This document shows, piece by piece, positions 54,344 through 63,201 of a stretch of 64,000 nt of DNA (positions are counted from its first letter, which is position 1; the number at the start of each line of letters is the position of its first letter). The translations under genes and the position numbers were made by a program. The notes beneath the pieces are model-generated. The model made no database searches. It was given only the letters and a program-made list of their open reading frames with translations, and was not told the DNA's origin. The DNA is from Actinoallomurus bryophytorum (GTDB lineage: Bacteria; Actinomycetota; Actinomycetes; Streptosporangiales; Streptosporangiaceae), in assembly GCF_006716425.1 (NCBI RefSeq), contig NZ_VFOZ01000001.1, positions 2,170,001-2,234,000 of the forward strand, given 5' to 3'.

Positions 54344-55012
54344 ATGGACACCAACCAAGACAAAACATCTACTAATAGCACATACCCCCCAATAGGGCCG
54401 ATGGGCAAGTTCCGCATCCGCACACAAGAAGCGATGGGAGGTGTCGGAAATTATCGGCTCCGGACCGCTGTCGCAGCGGCCAGTGCATGCCTGTTTATCG
54501 CGAGCTGCGGTGGTAACGATACGCGTAGGTTGTTGCCACGCTCGACGTCGACCACGCCTTCCCATCGCATATCATCATTCTCGACTGAGGATGCTTCGCA
54601 AGATTCCAAAGACGCGGCGACCGCAGCGTACAAAAGTTTCTTTGATGCGGCAGCGAAGGCCATCACCTCGCCACCAGAGCAGGCGCGGCTAATTTTGCGC
54701 GAATACACGGCTGGCGCCTACCTTGACTGGGAAATCCGCCAGGTGATGACGCATCAGGCCAATCATCAAGAGCCTTGGGGGAAACCCATCGTTCACGTGA
54801 CACAAGTCGATTTGCAGTCAAATAAAGCAAGAATCCATGACTGTCAAGATGCCTCGAACGCCGGCCTCAGCGATACCAAAACTCACCAGCTGGTTCCAAA
54901 TACGCGCGGTACAACAAACAGGAACCTCGTCGCCAACATGACACGAGGAGATGACGGACGATGGCGAGTAACTGGCCTCAAACAATACCCGAGCGCATGC
55001 CACGTACCTTGA
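54344..55012 (+). CDS. Lipoprotein, paralogue 1
   Basis: The roughly 222-residue product has a signal with lipobox (AAASACLFIASCGG) after a 30-residue leader, and a soluble domain with YKSFFDAAAKAI, YLDWEIRQVMTHQA, KPIVHVTQVDL, IHDCQDASNAGL, THQLVPNTRG and WRVTGLKQYPSACHV. It shares this order with the lipoprotein at 55817, so the two are paralogues; the shared Cys residues may form a disulfide. AGGAGG at 54329 supports ATG 54344. Its DNA is much less GC-rich than its paralogue. Function unknown; it may act outside the membrane with the pilus. Confidence 0.78.
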   Translation: MDTNQDKTSTNSTYPPIGPMGKFRIRTQEAMGGVGNYRLRTAVAAASACLFIASCGGNDTRRLLPRSTSTTPSHRISSFSTEDASQDSKDAATAAYKSFFDAAAKAITSPPEQARLILREYTAGAYLDWEIRQVMTHQANHQEPWGKPIVHVTQVDLQSNKARIHDCQDASNAGLSDTKTHQLVPNTRGTTNRNLVANMTRGDDGRWRVTGLKQYPSACHVP

Positions 55013-55800
55013 TCGCATTTATTGTCGCTCCCGCCATCGCGGCCCAGCCGACTGCTAGCGCGATGCCGAACAGCGGACATGGAGACCATGGTGGGAGCGT
55101 GAACGGCTGGGCAGACCCATACGGATATCACATCGCCGCCAAGAGCCCGGAAGAGCGGCAGAGTAAGACAACAAGGGTACAAGGAAAAATCCGGAGCAAC
55201 GATAAGTCGCATAGTTCAGCTTTCTGCACGGAGGCTGCCATTGGCGCCCGCGTCGCGGATCCTCTGGCAGCCATGGCCGGAACCCCTGTGACTTGCGGCA
55301 ACGATGCCCCCACGATCACTCCAAAAATGCTGGCACAGCAGGCCTGGAATACCTTATGGCTCCCGCTACCAAATGCTCAAACTGCGCCTCCACGAGGCGC
55401 GAGAGGTCTGGTAGGCCTGCCTGAATGGGTATGGATTACTCGCCGCCAATGGCGCCCTTTGGAGAAACGGACTGCCGCCGGCGGTGTCTGGGCTCGGGTG
55501 ACGGCCAATCCTCAGCGATTAGTTATTCGCCCGGGTAGCGGACTCCCCGATAAGACATGCGCCGGTCCGGGAGTCGCGTATGACCCCCGTCGGCCAGTGT
55601 CAGTCCAGCGCACCGATTGTTCTTACATTTTCGATCGTGCTTCGGGGTCGCTTCCGGGCAAGGTTTACCGGGTGGGGGTGAGCGTGGTCTGGAGCGGTTC
55701 GTGGACCGGTTCTGGTGGAGCTGGCGGGTCACTGCCGGAGATCACTCGGTCGGCCGGATTCTCGCTACGAGTCGGCGAGGCCCAGGGCTTGTACGGATGA
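54961..55800 (+). CDS. Secreted protein of unknown function
   Basis: The 279-residue product starts inside the previous gene (52-bp overlap) and has a signal peptide (MPRTLIAFIVAPAIAAQPTA after a short leader; start 54961 has a GAGGAG site, 54997 is possible). The mature part has several Cys (AFCTEAAIG, VTCGNDAP, KTCAGPG, TDCSYIF) suggesting disulfides, a middle with LAQQAWNTLWLP, and a C-terminal beta-rich part (YRVGVSVVWSGSWTG). A protein with similar layout follows later in the operon at 56431. No family recognised. Confidence 0.68.
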   Translation: MASNWPQTIPERMPRTLIAFIVAPAIAAQPTASAMPNSGHGDHGGSVNGWADPYGYHIAAKSPEERQSKTTRVQGKIRSNDKSHSSAFCTEAAIGARVADPLAAMAGTPVTCGNDAPTITPKMLAQQAWNTLWLPLPNAQTAPPRGARGLVGLPEWVWITRRQWRPLEKRTAAGGVWARVTANPQRLVIRPGSGLPDKTCAGPGVAYDPRRPVSVQRTDCSYIFDRASGSLPGKVYRVGVSVVWSGSWTGSGGAGGSLPEITRSAGFSLRVGEAQGLYG

Positions 55801-55816
55801 ACGGAAAGAGAAGACC

Positions 55817-56482
55817 ATGCTGATCCCATACGCCTGCGGAACGAACGCGGCAGCGCGGTGCATCCAAGGCCCACTCTCTGCGCGGACGCACTCAGTAGGG
55901 CGGGGCCGGGCAGAACGCTGGTTAGGCGCTGGTGGCTTCGGTCGGAAGGTCTTTTCCTCGATCCTGGCGCTCGGGCTGGCGTCGATGGGCTGTGGCCAGG
56001 GCCGACCGGATGCTGGTTCCTCCGCAGGGGTCTCGGTGGGCGCGACGTCGTCGCGGGAACGGGTTGCTGTCCGTTCGAAGAGCGCGGTGGTCGAGGCGTA
56101 CAGCGGCTTCTTCGCTGGCGTCGGCCGGGCCTTGCAGGCTCCCCCGGAGCGGGTTCGCGGGATCCTTGCCGACCTGGCCTCCGGCAGTTATCTGGATTTT
56201 GAGATCCGGCAGGTCATCGATCATCAGGCGCGGGGGTTGGAGGCCTGGGGCCGGCCTGTCGTGCACGTCACCGACGTCGAGCTTGGGCCGGTGAGCGCGA
56301 TGGTGCATGACTGCCAGGACGCCTCACGCGCAGGTCTGGCCGATGTGCGTACGCACCGGCTGGTTCCCCAATCGCGCGGTGATGCGCACCGCAATCTCGT
56401 CGCCTACCTGCGGTTGGGAGGGGATCAGCAGTGGAGGGTGATCGATCTGGTGCAGCACAAGGCGTCCTGTCATCGCTTGTGA
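55817..56482 (+). CDS. Lipoprotein, paralogue 2
   Basis: The 221-residue product has a lipobox (ALGLASMGCGQG) and a domain with YSGFFAGVGRALQAPPERVR, YLDFEIRQVIDHQARGLEAW, RPVVHVTDVELGP, MVHDCQDASRAGLADVRTHR, LVPQSRGDAHRNLVAYLRLG and WRVIDLVQHKASC. All these blocks match paralogue 1 at 54344. ATG at 55817 has GGAAAGAGAAG upstream. High GC, unlike its paralogue. Both lie upstream of the Tad genes. Confidence 0.8.
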   Translation: MLIPYACGTNAAARCIQGPLSARTHSVGRGRAERWLGAGGFGRKVFSSILALGLASMGCGQGRPDAGSSAGVSVGATSSRERVAVRSKSAVVEAYSGFFAGVGRALQAPPERVRGILADLASGSYLDFEIRQVIDHQARGLEAWGRPVVHVTDVELGPVSAMVHDCQDASRAGLADVRTHRLVPQSRGDAHRNLVAYLRLGGDQQWRVIDLVQHKASCHRL

Positions 56483-56955
56483 TCGCCCTGGCGTCGGGTG
56501 GGGTGGCCCTGTCGCTGCTGTCGCCTACTCGTGCGTGGGCGGGCCCCCTCAGCAGCGGTGAGACGGTCCGGTCCGGAGCCGATGGATACAACCCTTGGGG
56601 CAACACACCCCTAGATGGACCGGCCGGCCAGATCTCTACCGGCGACCGGCAGGACGAGCCGAGTGATGGACTGGGTGTCGGCTGTCATGCCGATGGCATG
56701 GGCAGGTGCGTGGTTCCGCTGTGTGGCGACCCGCTCTCGTCCGGGACGTGCCGGATGCCCACGGTGACGATCACCGTTACCGCATACCGGTCGGGCACAG
56801 CGGCGGTGCCCGGAGTCATTCCGCTGGATGCGGGCCTTGAGCGAGCAGGTGAGGTCGACCAGCCAGGGACCGGTCGGGCGATGTCCCGTGGCCTTCACGC
56901 CCATGCGGCGGGGTCATGCCAGCGTTCCTTCCGGAGGGAGGCGAAAGCACCATGA
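56431..56955 (+). CDS. Small secreted protein
   Basis: The 174-residue product has a signal peptide (LSSLVIALASGGVALSLLSP, then TRAWA cleavage site) and a short mature part with Cys clusters (GVGCHADGMGRCVVPLCGDP, GTCRMPTVTITVTAY). GTG at 56431 has a good ribosome site (GGGAGGGG) but overlaps the lipoprotein end by 52 bp; GTG at 56479 would give GTGA coupling. The end overlaps the SAF gene as ATGA. No family recognised. Confidence 0.6.
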   Translation: MEGDRSGAAQGVLSSLVIALASGGVALSLLSPTRAWAGPLSSGETVRSGADGYNPWGNTPLDGPAGQISTGDRQDEPSDGLGVGCHADGMGRCVVPLCGDPLSSGTCRMPTVTITVTAYRSGTAAVPGVIPLDAGLERAGEVDQPGTGRAMSRGLHAHAAGSCQRSFRREAKAP

Positions 56956-57683
56956 CAGTGAGCAGCCCGGCGCCGGATCCATCGGCGATGCGTGCCGGTC
57001 GCGCGTTCGCGGCAGGGTCGCGAACACGGTTGGGGCGCCAGCGACGCCCGGGGATGATCGCGGCCGGTGCCGCGTTGACGGCGGTGGCGGTCCTGGCGAA
57101 CGTGTACCTGTTCCAGCACGTCGGCCAACGCCGCTTGGTAATCCAGATCGCGCGCGATGTTCCGGTCGGTGCACGTATCGGCCGTGCCGATCTGGGCACC
57201 GCGAGCGTGGCACTGGACAGCGGCTTGGGAAGTATCTCGGGCAGCGAGCTCCTTCAGGTGGTCGGCCGCCGGGCCGCGGTGGATCTTCGGCATGGCACGT
57301 TGCTGACCGTCTCGCAGGTGACGACCGCGTTGTCTCCACAGCCCGGCCAGGCCCTGGTCACCACCGGGATCAAAGCCGACCAGCTGCCGCCGCAAGGGCT
57401 GGCCCCGGGTTCGAAGGTACGCCTGGTCCTGACCAATCAGCAGGGGGTCACGGGAGCCCAAAGCGGAGCCGACGATGGCGCCGCGACACAGATCGGGACA
57501 ACCCCTTCAAGCGACGCGGCGGCGGGCAAGGACGTATCGGCTGTCGTGGATGCGGTCGGTGGCCCCGACGCTGACGGGTCGATGACGGTTTCGCTCCTGG
57601 TCGCGGACGCCGACAGCTCCACCCTTGCTCGGGAGGCAGCGGCCGGGCGTATCGCCGTGGTCGTCACGGCGCGGGGAGGTTGA
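56952..57683 (+). CDS. SAF-domain protein (CpaB/RcpC-like)
   Basis: The 243-residue product has one membrane helix (MIAAGAALTAVAVLANVYLF) and a SAF domain: LVIQIARDVPVGARIGRADL, ELLQVVGRRAAVDLRHGTLL. CpaB/RcpC proteins sit in the periplasm or wall and help assemble Tad pili. ATG at 56952 overlaps the stop before it. It is directly followed by the TadZ gene, as in other Tad operons. Confidence 0.82.
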   Translation: MTVSSPAPDPSAMRAGRAFAAGSRTRLGRQRRPGMIAAGAALTAVAVLANVYLFQHVGQRRLVIQIARDVPVGARIGRADLGTASVALDSGLGSISGSELLQVVGRRAAVDLRHGTLLTVSQVTTALSPQPGQALVTTGIKADQLPPQGLAPGSKVRLVLTNQQGVTGAQSGADDGAATQIGTTPSSDAAAGKDVSAVVDAVGGPDADGSMTVSLLVADADSSTLAREAAAGRIAVVVTARGG

Positions 57684-57685
57684 GT

Positions 57686-58495
57686 ATGGCCCTGTACGGC
57701 GTGGTGTCCGCTGGTGGGTCGGCCGGCGCTACGACCACGGCGCTGGCGTTGGCGCTGAGCTGGCCGCGGCAGGTCGTGCTCGCCGAGTGCGATCCGGCTG
57801 GGGGAAGCGTGCTGGCGGGGTTCATGGCCGAGCGGCTGCCTGGCCCGCCGGGCCCGGGTCTACTGGGCCTGGCCATGCACTTGGCCCGCGGCTTTCAACC
57901 GGTACGCATTGAGGACTACACGATCCGGCTGACCGACCGAGCGCACATCGGCCATCCAGCAGTCTTGCTGCCGGGGATCTGCGATCCGTCTCACGCCCGA
58001 CAGCTCACACCATTGTGGCCGCCGCTGGCGGCGGCGATGACCTCAGCCGGAACCGATGTCATCGCCGACCTGGGTCGTATCGGCGGCGCCGATACCCCGG
58101 CCGGTTTGCTGGCCGCCACCGATCTGGTCGTGATGGTGCTACGGCGCACCCTCACGCAGGTCAACGCAGCCCAGCCGCGCCTGCAGGGTCTTCGCCGGGC
58201 GCTGCCGGACTCAGCACGGCTGGGATTGTGCCTGATCGATTCCGGCCCCTACTCGACCAGGGCCGTACGCAAGGCACTGTCCGGCCTTCCGGTTTTCGCG
58301 CAGCTGCCTTATGCCCCCGCAGACGCGGGGGTGTTGTCCGATGGGCGACCTGCGCATCTGGCGTTCCGTACGTCGCTGCTGATGCGCTCTGCGGCGATCT
58401 TGGGTAACCAGATACGCAAGCAGGTCGAAGAACGCGCCTTCCACCCCGGCTCCGCCCTGCAGGCCATACCGAGGACACCGGGTGCGCGCCGATGA
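57686..58495 (+). CDS. TadZ/CpaE-like ParA-family protein
   Basis: The 269-residue product has a MinD/ParA-like fold (LYGVVSAGGSAGATTTALAL at the P-loop position, VVLAECDPAGGSVLAGF, DVIADLGRIGGADTPAGLLA, LVVMVLRRTLTQV). The P-loop lacks the usual Lys-Thr pair (GATTT instead of GKTT), as seen in some TadZ/CpaE proteins that localise the pilus rather than hydrolyse ATP. ATG at 57686 was chosen over TTG at 57680. It overlaps the TadA gene by ATGA. Confidence 0.82.
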   Translation: MALYGVVSAGGSAGATTTALALALSWPRQVVLAECDPAGGSVLAGFMAERLPGPPGPGLLGLAMHLARGFQPVRIEDYTIRLTDRAHIGHPAVLLPGICDPSHARQLTPLWPPLAAAMTSAGTDVIADLGRIGGADTPAGLLAATDLVVMVLRRTLTQVNAAQPRLQGLRRALPDSARLGLCLIDSGPYSTRAVRKALSGLPVFAQLPYAPADAGVLSDGRPAHLAFRTSLLMRSAAILGNQIRKQVEERAFHPGSALQAIPRTPGARR

Positions 58496-59880
58496 GCCAC
58501 TACCGCTGGACGCCCATCCAGCCGCTCGTCGTCGGTGGTCTTGCCCACGGGCAGAAGGCGGCGAGAAGCCGGGAGGAGCTGCAGTCCGCCGGAGCCGGCG
58601 ATGCGGTGCTGTGGGAGGCGGTCCGTCAGATCGGTCGTGAGCTGGTCGACGTCTTGGGTGATGACCTCGATGGTGCCCAAGCGTGGCGGCTCATCGAGAC
58701 CGCTCTCAGCGACTGGGTGCAGGACCAGGCCAGCGCCGGCCGTCCGCTCCCGCCGGCGCCGATGCAACGCGGGCTGGCCCGGCTCATCTTCGACCGGCGC
58801 TATGGGCTGGGCGCGTTGCAGCCGTACCTGCGGCGCGATGATGTGGAGAACATCGTGGTCAACGGTCACGCTCAGACCTGGGTCACCTACACCGACGGCA
58901 CCAAAGAAGCAGGCCCCGCGGTTGCGGGAAGCGATGAGGAACTCATCGAATGGGTGCAGCTGCTGGCCCGGCGCGGCACCACCGGCCGGGAGTTCTCCCG
59001 CGCCAACCCGCTGCTGGATCTGGCGCTTGCCGATGGCGTGCGGCTCGCGGTGGTGCATTGGGTCTCCCGCCGTCCTCATCTGGCGCTGCGCGTGCACCGG
59101 CTGATCGATGTCACCCTCGCCGACCTCACCGACCGGGGGACGCTGAGCGAACCGGTGGCCTGGTTTTTGCGGGCGGCGCTGCGGGCGCGCCGGAACCTGG
59201 TGGTGTGCGGGGAGGTCAACACCGGCAAGACCACCTTGGTCCGTGCCTTGGCCAACGAGCTTGATCCCGATGAGCGGATCATCACGCTGGAGTCGGACTT
59301 CGAACTGTTTCTGGACGATCCGCAGCTGGCATCCCGTCACCACGATGTCGTGGCGTGGGAGGCCCGCCAGGCCAACTCCGAAGGCGCCGGGCAGATCCGG
59401 CTGCAGGATCTGGTCCCGGCCAGTCTGCGGATGAACCCGGACCGGGTGATCGTCGGAGAAGCCCGCCAGGGTGAGCTCGCGCCGATGCTCGAAGTGATGT
59501 ACAGCGGGGCCCGAGGGTCGATGTGCACCCTGCACGTCCACCGGCCCGCTCACATTTTCAATCGCGTCATCCAGCTCGGCCGCCGCGCCGGCCTCGGCTA
59601 CACGCCGCAGGATCTGCACTTGATGTTCGGGCTCGCCGAGCCCCTCATCATCTACCTGGAACGCGACCCTGCCACCAACGCCCGGTTCGTCTCCGAGGTG
59701 ATGGAGGTCGGTCCGCCCGCCGACGGTGTCGAGCCGACCCGCAATCACGTCTTCGTTCCCGGACGCGAGGGCCGTGCGACCCCCGCAGGCGGTCACATCA
59801 GCGCCGATCTTCTCGATGAGCTGACCGCCGCCGGTTTGGACCCCGATCTGTTGGCCCAGGCGCCGGGAGGCTGGTCGTAA
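58492..59880 (+). CDS. TadA/CpaF-type secretion ATPase
   Basis: The 462-residue protein has the CpaF arrangement: N-terminal region, then IFDRRYGLGALQPYLRRDDV, GREFSRANPLLDLALADGVR, Walker A NLVVCGEVNTGKTTLVRALA (about 240), Asp box IITLESDFELFLDD, Walker B DRVIVGEARQGELAPML and the His box GSMCTLHVHRPA. It powers Tad/Flp pilus assembly at the inner membrane, with TadB and TadC, which follow at once. Confidence 0.94.
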   Translation: MSHYRWTPIQPLVVGGLAHGQKAARSREELQSAGAGDAVLWEAVRQIGRELVDVLGDDLDGAQAWRLIETALSDWVQDQASAGRPLPPAPMQRGLARLIFDRRYGLGALQPYLRRDDVENIVVNGHAQTWVTYTDGTKEAGPAVAGSDEELIEWVQLLARRGTTGREFSRANPLLDLALADGVRLAVVHWVSRRPHLALRVHRLIDVTLADLTDRGTLSEPVAWFLRAALRARRNLVVCGEVNTGKTTLVRALANELDPDERIITLESDFELFLDDPQLASRHHDVVAWEARQANSEGAGQIRLQDLVPASLRMNPDRVIVGEARQGELAPMLEVMYSGARGSMCTLHVHRPAHIFNRVIQLGRRAGLGYTPQDLHLMFGLAEPLIIYLERDPATNARFVSEVMEVGPPADGVEPTRNHVFVPGREGRATPAGGHISADLLDELTAAGLDPDLLAQAPGGWS

Positions 59881-60758
59881 TGGAGTTACTCGCCGCCGTG
59901 GCCGGACTCGCCGCCGCGCTCGGCTTGACCCTGACCGTCGCCGGTTTCACCCGCCCGGTCGCCACACACGGTCTACGGCCACCGAGACACCTCCGGCGGG
60001 CGCTGCACGCGGTCACCGATCCGAGACGGCGTCGCCGTCTCGCCGCCGCCACCGCGGTAGGACTGGTGGTGTTGTTACTGGTCCGGTGGCCGGTCGCCGC
60101 CATCGCGGTCGCGGCCGGAATCTATGTGCTGCCCTCGATGCTGTCCGGGCGCGAACCCGGCCGCCGCATCATCCGCCTCGAAGCCCTGGAGCAGTGGGCG
60201 CGCCGACTCGCGGAGGTGATGGGCGCCAGCCGCGGACTGGAGGCGACCCTCACCGACAGCCTGCACGTCACCCCCGCCCCGATACGCACCCCTGTCGCTG
60301 TGCTGGCCGAACGGCTGAACAATCGCGCCAACGCTAAACATGCCCTGCGCGCCTTCGCCGATGACCTCGATGACCCGATCGGGGACCTGATCGCCACCGC
60401 GTTGATCCTCGCGGCGAAACGCCGCGGTCCGGGCACCCGCCAAGCTCTGAGCGCGCTCGCCGACGCGGTCGCCGCCGAGGTCATCGTCCGTCGCGAGGTC
60501 GAGGCCGAGCGTGCCTCGCTGCGCACCACTCTGCTCGTGATCGTGATCGCCGTATCAGGGCTCAGCCTGCTGCTGGTCGCCTCTCCCACCCTGTCGAGTC
60601 CGTACGGCACGCCGGTCGGCCAACTGGTCCTGGCGGGCGTGGCGGCGTTGTACGCGGGCGGCCTGGCGTGGATGAAACGCCTGTCGGTGATCACCACTGG
60701 CTCACGCTTCCTCCACCAACCAGCAGCAGCACACGACCATGAGGAGGCGCATCCGTGA
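59880..60758 (+). CDS. TadB-like pilus platform protein
   Basis: The 292-residue protein has three or four membrane helices (AVGLVVLLLVRWPVAAIAVA; TTLLVIVIAVSGLSLLLVAS; LVLAGVAALYAGGLAWM) flanking a GspF-type cytoplasmic domain with EQWARRLAEVMGASRGLEAT and LADAVAAEVIVRREVEAERA. ATG overlaps the TadA stop by one base. It forms the inner-membrane platform with TadC. Confidence 0.88.
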   Translation: MELLAAVAGLAAALGLTLTVAGFTRPVATHGLRPPRHLRRALHAVTDPRRRRRLAAATAVGLVVLLLVRWPVAAIAVAAGIYVLPSMLSGREPGRRIIRLEALEQWARRLAEVMGASRGLEATLTDSLHVTPAPIRTPVAVLAERLNNRANAKHALRAFADDLDDPIGDLIATALILAAKRRGPGTRQALSALADAVAAEVIVRREVEAERASLRTTLLVIVIAVSGLSLLLVASPTLSSPYGTPVGQLVLAGVAALYAGGLAWMKRLSVITTGSRFLHQPAAAHDHEEAHP

Positions 60759-61648
60759 TCGCCCTCGCCGCTACGACCGGCGTCCTGGCCACGCTCGGAC
60801 TCATCACTATCGCCCGCGAGCTGCGGCCCGCTCCACCCCGCCTTGACGCGGCGTTGGCCCGGTTACAGGCCGTCCGCCTGCACCCATCCGAACCCGTCTC
60901 AAGGCGGGGAATCGGCGAGCGTGTCGGTGGCTGGCTCGCCGACCATCTGGCCCGGCCCGCCGGGATGCTCGCAGTGCCCCGAACCGACCTGGCGTTGCTC
61001 AATCGCAGCGTCGAGCGGTTCATGCTCGACAAACTCGCGCTGTTTCTCGCCGGGCTGCTCATCCCACCCATCACGGCGACCCTGCTCTTGCTGGTAGGAG
61101 CCGCGCTTCCGTGGACGGTCCCGATCTCGGCCGGTCTCGTGCTGGCCGTGGGGTTGGCGTTCATTCCCGACCTGAACCTGCGATCGGCGGCGCGCCAACG
61201 CAGGAAGGACTTCCGGTATTCCTTCGCGGCCTACCTGCAGCTCGTCGTACTGGAACGCGAAGCCGGCGCCGCTCTCAACACCGCTTTGGAAGGCCCGGTC
61301 GCCATCGCGCACGCCTGGCCGTTCCGACGCATCGCCGCCGCTCTGAAACGAGCCCGCCAAGGTCAGTACCCGCCCTGGCAGGCCTTGGCTGAACTCGGGA
61401 ACCAGATCGGGGTAGAAGACCTGGTCAGCCTTGCCCACACCGCCCAGATCGCCGGCACCGAAGGCGCCAAGATCCGCGACGTCCTGGACGCGAAGATCAC
61501 CGCGATGCGCCACGAAGCATCCGCGGCCACCCGTGCTGAGGCCAACAGCCGCACGACCGCCATGTGGGTACCGACCTCCCTGCTCATGCTCGGGTTCGTC
61601 GTCCTGGTCGGATACCCGTTCTTCTCCCGACTCCTGACCACCGGATGA
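60755..61648 (+). CDS. TadC-like pilus platform protein
   Basis: The 297-residue protein has membrane helices (LAATTGVLATLGLITIA; FLAGLLIPPITATLLLLVGA; ISAGLVLAVGLAFIPDL; MWVPTSLLMLGFVVLVGYPF) and a GspF-like domain with FRYSFAAYLQLVVLEREAGA and LKRARQGQYPPWQALAELGN. ATGA overlap with TadB. Standard partner of TadB. Confidence 0.88.
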   Translation: MIALAATTGVLATLGLITIARELRPAPPRLDAALARLQAVRLHPSEPVSRRGIGERVGGWLADHLARPAGMLAVPRTDLALLNRSVERFMLDKLALFLAGLLIPPITATLLLLVGAALPWTVPISAGLVLAVGLAFIPDLNLRSAARQRRKDFRYSFAAYLQLVVLEREAGAALNTALEGPVAIAHAWPFRRIAAALKRARQGQYPPWQALAELGNQIGVEDLVSLAHTAQIAGTEGAKIRDVLDAKITAMRHEASAATRAEANSRTTAMWVPTSLLMLGFVVLVGYPFFSRLLTTG

Positions 61649-61663
61649 GCAAAGGGGTTCCCG

Positions 61664-61885
61664 ATGAAAAACCTGCTCCAGCGCCACCGCCAGCGCGCCG
61701 CACGACTCACAACGCGGCTCATCGCACGGCTTGCGGTACTGCCCGACCGTGCCCGCCCCAGTGCGGACCGGGGCGCGAACGTGGTCGAGACCATCATCAT
61801 CGTCGCGGGTTTCGCGATCTTGGCTGCCGGGATCTACGCCGCAGTCTCCGGCAAGGTCCAAGCCTGGATCGCCAAAATGCCCTGA
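61664..61885 (+). CDS. Flp-type prepilin-like small protein
   Basis: The 73-residue product has a basic leader, then GANVVETIIIVAGFAILAAG, a hydrophobic segment with the Glu typical of type IV pilin-like proteins (after NVV), and a short C-terminus. Length and position after TadC fit the major pilin. The cleavage site would lie near DRGAN/VVE. Which prepilin peptidase acts is unknown; none is in the window. Confidence 0.75.
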   Translation: MKNLLQRHRQRAARLTTRLIARLAVLPDRARPSADRGANVVETIIIVAGFAILAAGIYAAVSGKVQAWIAKMP

Positions 61886-61890
61886 GCGTC

Positions 61891-62283
61891 ATGACCGGCT
61901 ATCGACCGCGGCGCGGCAAAGACCGAGGATCAGCCTCGATCGCGATCGCGATCGTCTTCCCCGCCATCGCCGTCCTCTTCCTCGCCCTGGCCCAGGCGGT
62001 CATGCTCGCCGCCGCCCACCAGGTCGCCGTGTCCTCCGCCGAAGAAGGCCTGCGGGTGGCCCGCGCCCACAACCACACCCTCGCCCAAGGACGCAGCGCC
62101 GCGATCACCTTCGCCCACCACGAACCCGTCCTGCTCTCCCCGACCGTCACCGCCTCCGGCCCTTTGACCATTACGGTCACCGTCCGTGGCAGGGCACCGT
62201 CGCTGCTGCCCGGCGTGCACCTGTCCACCGCCGGCACGGTGGCGGGCCCACGGGAACGGTTCACCACCTCGGGGCAGCGATGA
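61891..62283 (+). CDS. TadE-like pseudopilin/pilus assembly protein
   Basis: The 130-residue product begins with a basic leader and the helix SASIAIAIVFPAIAVLFLAL, then a soluble helix-rich part (AVSSAEEGLRVARAHNHTLA). This TadE/TadF-like arrangement is normal in Tad operons. It overlaps the next gene as ATGA. Five bases separate it from the pilin gene. Confidence 0.78.
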   Translation: MTGYRPRRGKDRGSASIAIAIVFPAIAVLFLALAQAVMLAAAHQVAVSSAEEGLRVARAHNHTLAQGRSAAITFAHHEPVLLSPTVTASGPLTITVTVRGRAPSLLPGVHLSTAGTVAGPRERFTTSGQR

Positions 62284-62735
62284 GGCGCCGATCACGGCCT
62301 GGCCCGAAACTGGTCAGCTTTCGCGGCGAGGTCGGCAACGCCGTGGTGGAAGCGGCCATCCTCGCCCCCTTGTTCATCCTGTTCCTTGCCGGGCTGCTCA
62401 CCGGAGCGCGACTGCAACGCGCCACCGCGGCCGTCAGCCAGGCCGCCGCCGACGCCGCCCGCCAAGCCTCCATCGCCCGCACCCCCGCCCAAGCACGAGT
62501 CGCCGCAACCGCCAGCGCGCTGGCCACACTGCGAGACAAAGGACTGCACTGCGCCCCACAGGTACACCTGGACCTGGCCGCATTCAGCCAGCCCGTGGGC
62601 CGGGCCGGGCTCATCAGCGCCAGCGTGACCTGCACCGTCCGGCTGGCCGACATCGCCGCCCCCGGGATCCCCGGCTCTCGAACCGTGACCCAGACGCACC
62701 GCTCGCCGCTGGACCCCTACCGAGGCAGGAGCTGA
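62280..62735 (+). CDS. TadE/TadF-family protein
   Basis: The 151-residue product has GEVGNAVVEAAILAPLFILF, the TadE-type N-terminal helix with a Glu after the Gly-Asn, followed by GARLQRATAAVSQAAADAAR and a Cys-containing domain (GLHCAPQVHLDLAAFSQ, VTCTVRLADI). Two Cys may form a disulfide outside the membrane. It is coupled by ATGA to the gene before. Confidence 0.82.
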   Translation: MRRRSRPGPKLVSFRGEVGNAVVEAAILAPLFILFLAGLLTGARLQRATAAVSQAAADAARQASIARTPAQARVAATASALATLRDKGLHCAPQVHLDLAAFSQPVGRAGLISASVTCTVRLADIAAPGIPGSRTVTQTHRSPLDPYRGRS

Positions 62736-62739
62736 AGCC

Positions 62740-63201
62740 GTGTCGAACCCCGCCTGGGCACGCTTCCCTCGCCGGCCCCGCGCGTGCTCGGGTGACCGGG
62801 GAGGTCTGAGCATCTTCACGGTCATCATCACCCTGGTCGTGGTGGTCTTCTTCGGCGCGATCGTCGACTTCGGCCGACAACTCGACGCCCGCCACGACGC
62901 GAACATCGCCGCCGAAGAAGCCGCCCGCGCCGGCGCCGGCCAGATCGACGCCGACCGCGCCTACACACGCGGCGGCTCCTTCGTCATCGACCGGCCCGCC
63001 GCGATCCGCGCCGCCCAGCACTACCTGCGCACTAGCGGCTACACCGGGACAGCCGCCCCTCTCGATGACCACCGCATCAGCGTGCACGTCACGATCACCC
63101 GCCGGGCGATCTTCCTGCCCCTGATCGGGATCACCACCCTGCACGTCCAGGCCGGTGCGGTCGCCGACCTGATCACTGGTGTGGAAGGAGAGGGTCGATG
63201 A
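62740..63201 (+). CDS. TadG-like pilus assembly protein
   Basis: The 153-residue product has GDRGGLSIFTVIITLVVVVF, an N-terminal helix of TadG/TadE type, then DFGRQLDARHDANIAAEEAA and a short soluble end with AIRAAQHYLRTSGYTG. GTG start. It is the last membrane-anchored Tad component before the LysM gene, which it overlaps as ATGA. Confidence 0.78.
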   Translation: MSNPAWARFPRRPRACSGDRGGLSIFTVIITLVVVVFFGAIVDFGRQLDARHDANIAAEEAARAGAGQIDADRAYTRGGSFVIDRPAAIRAAQHYLRTSGYTGTAAPLDDHRISVHVTITRRAIFLPLIGITTLHVQAGAVADLITGVEGEGR

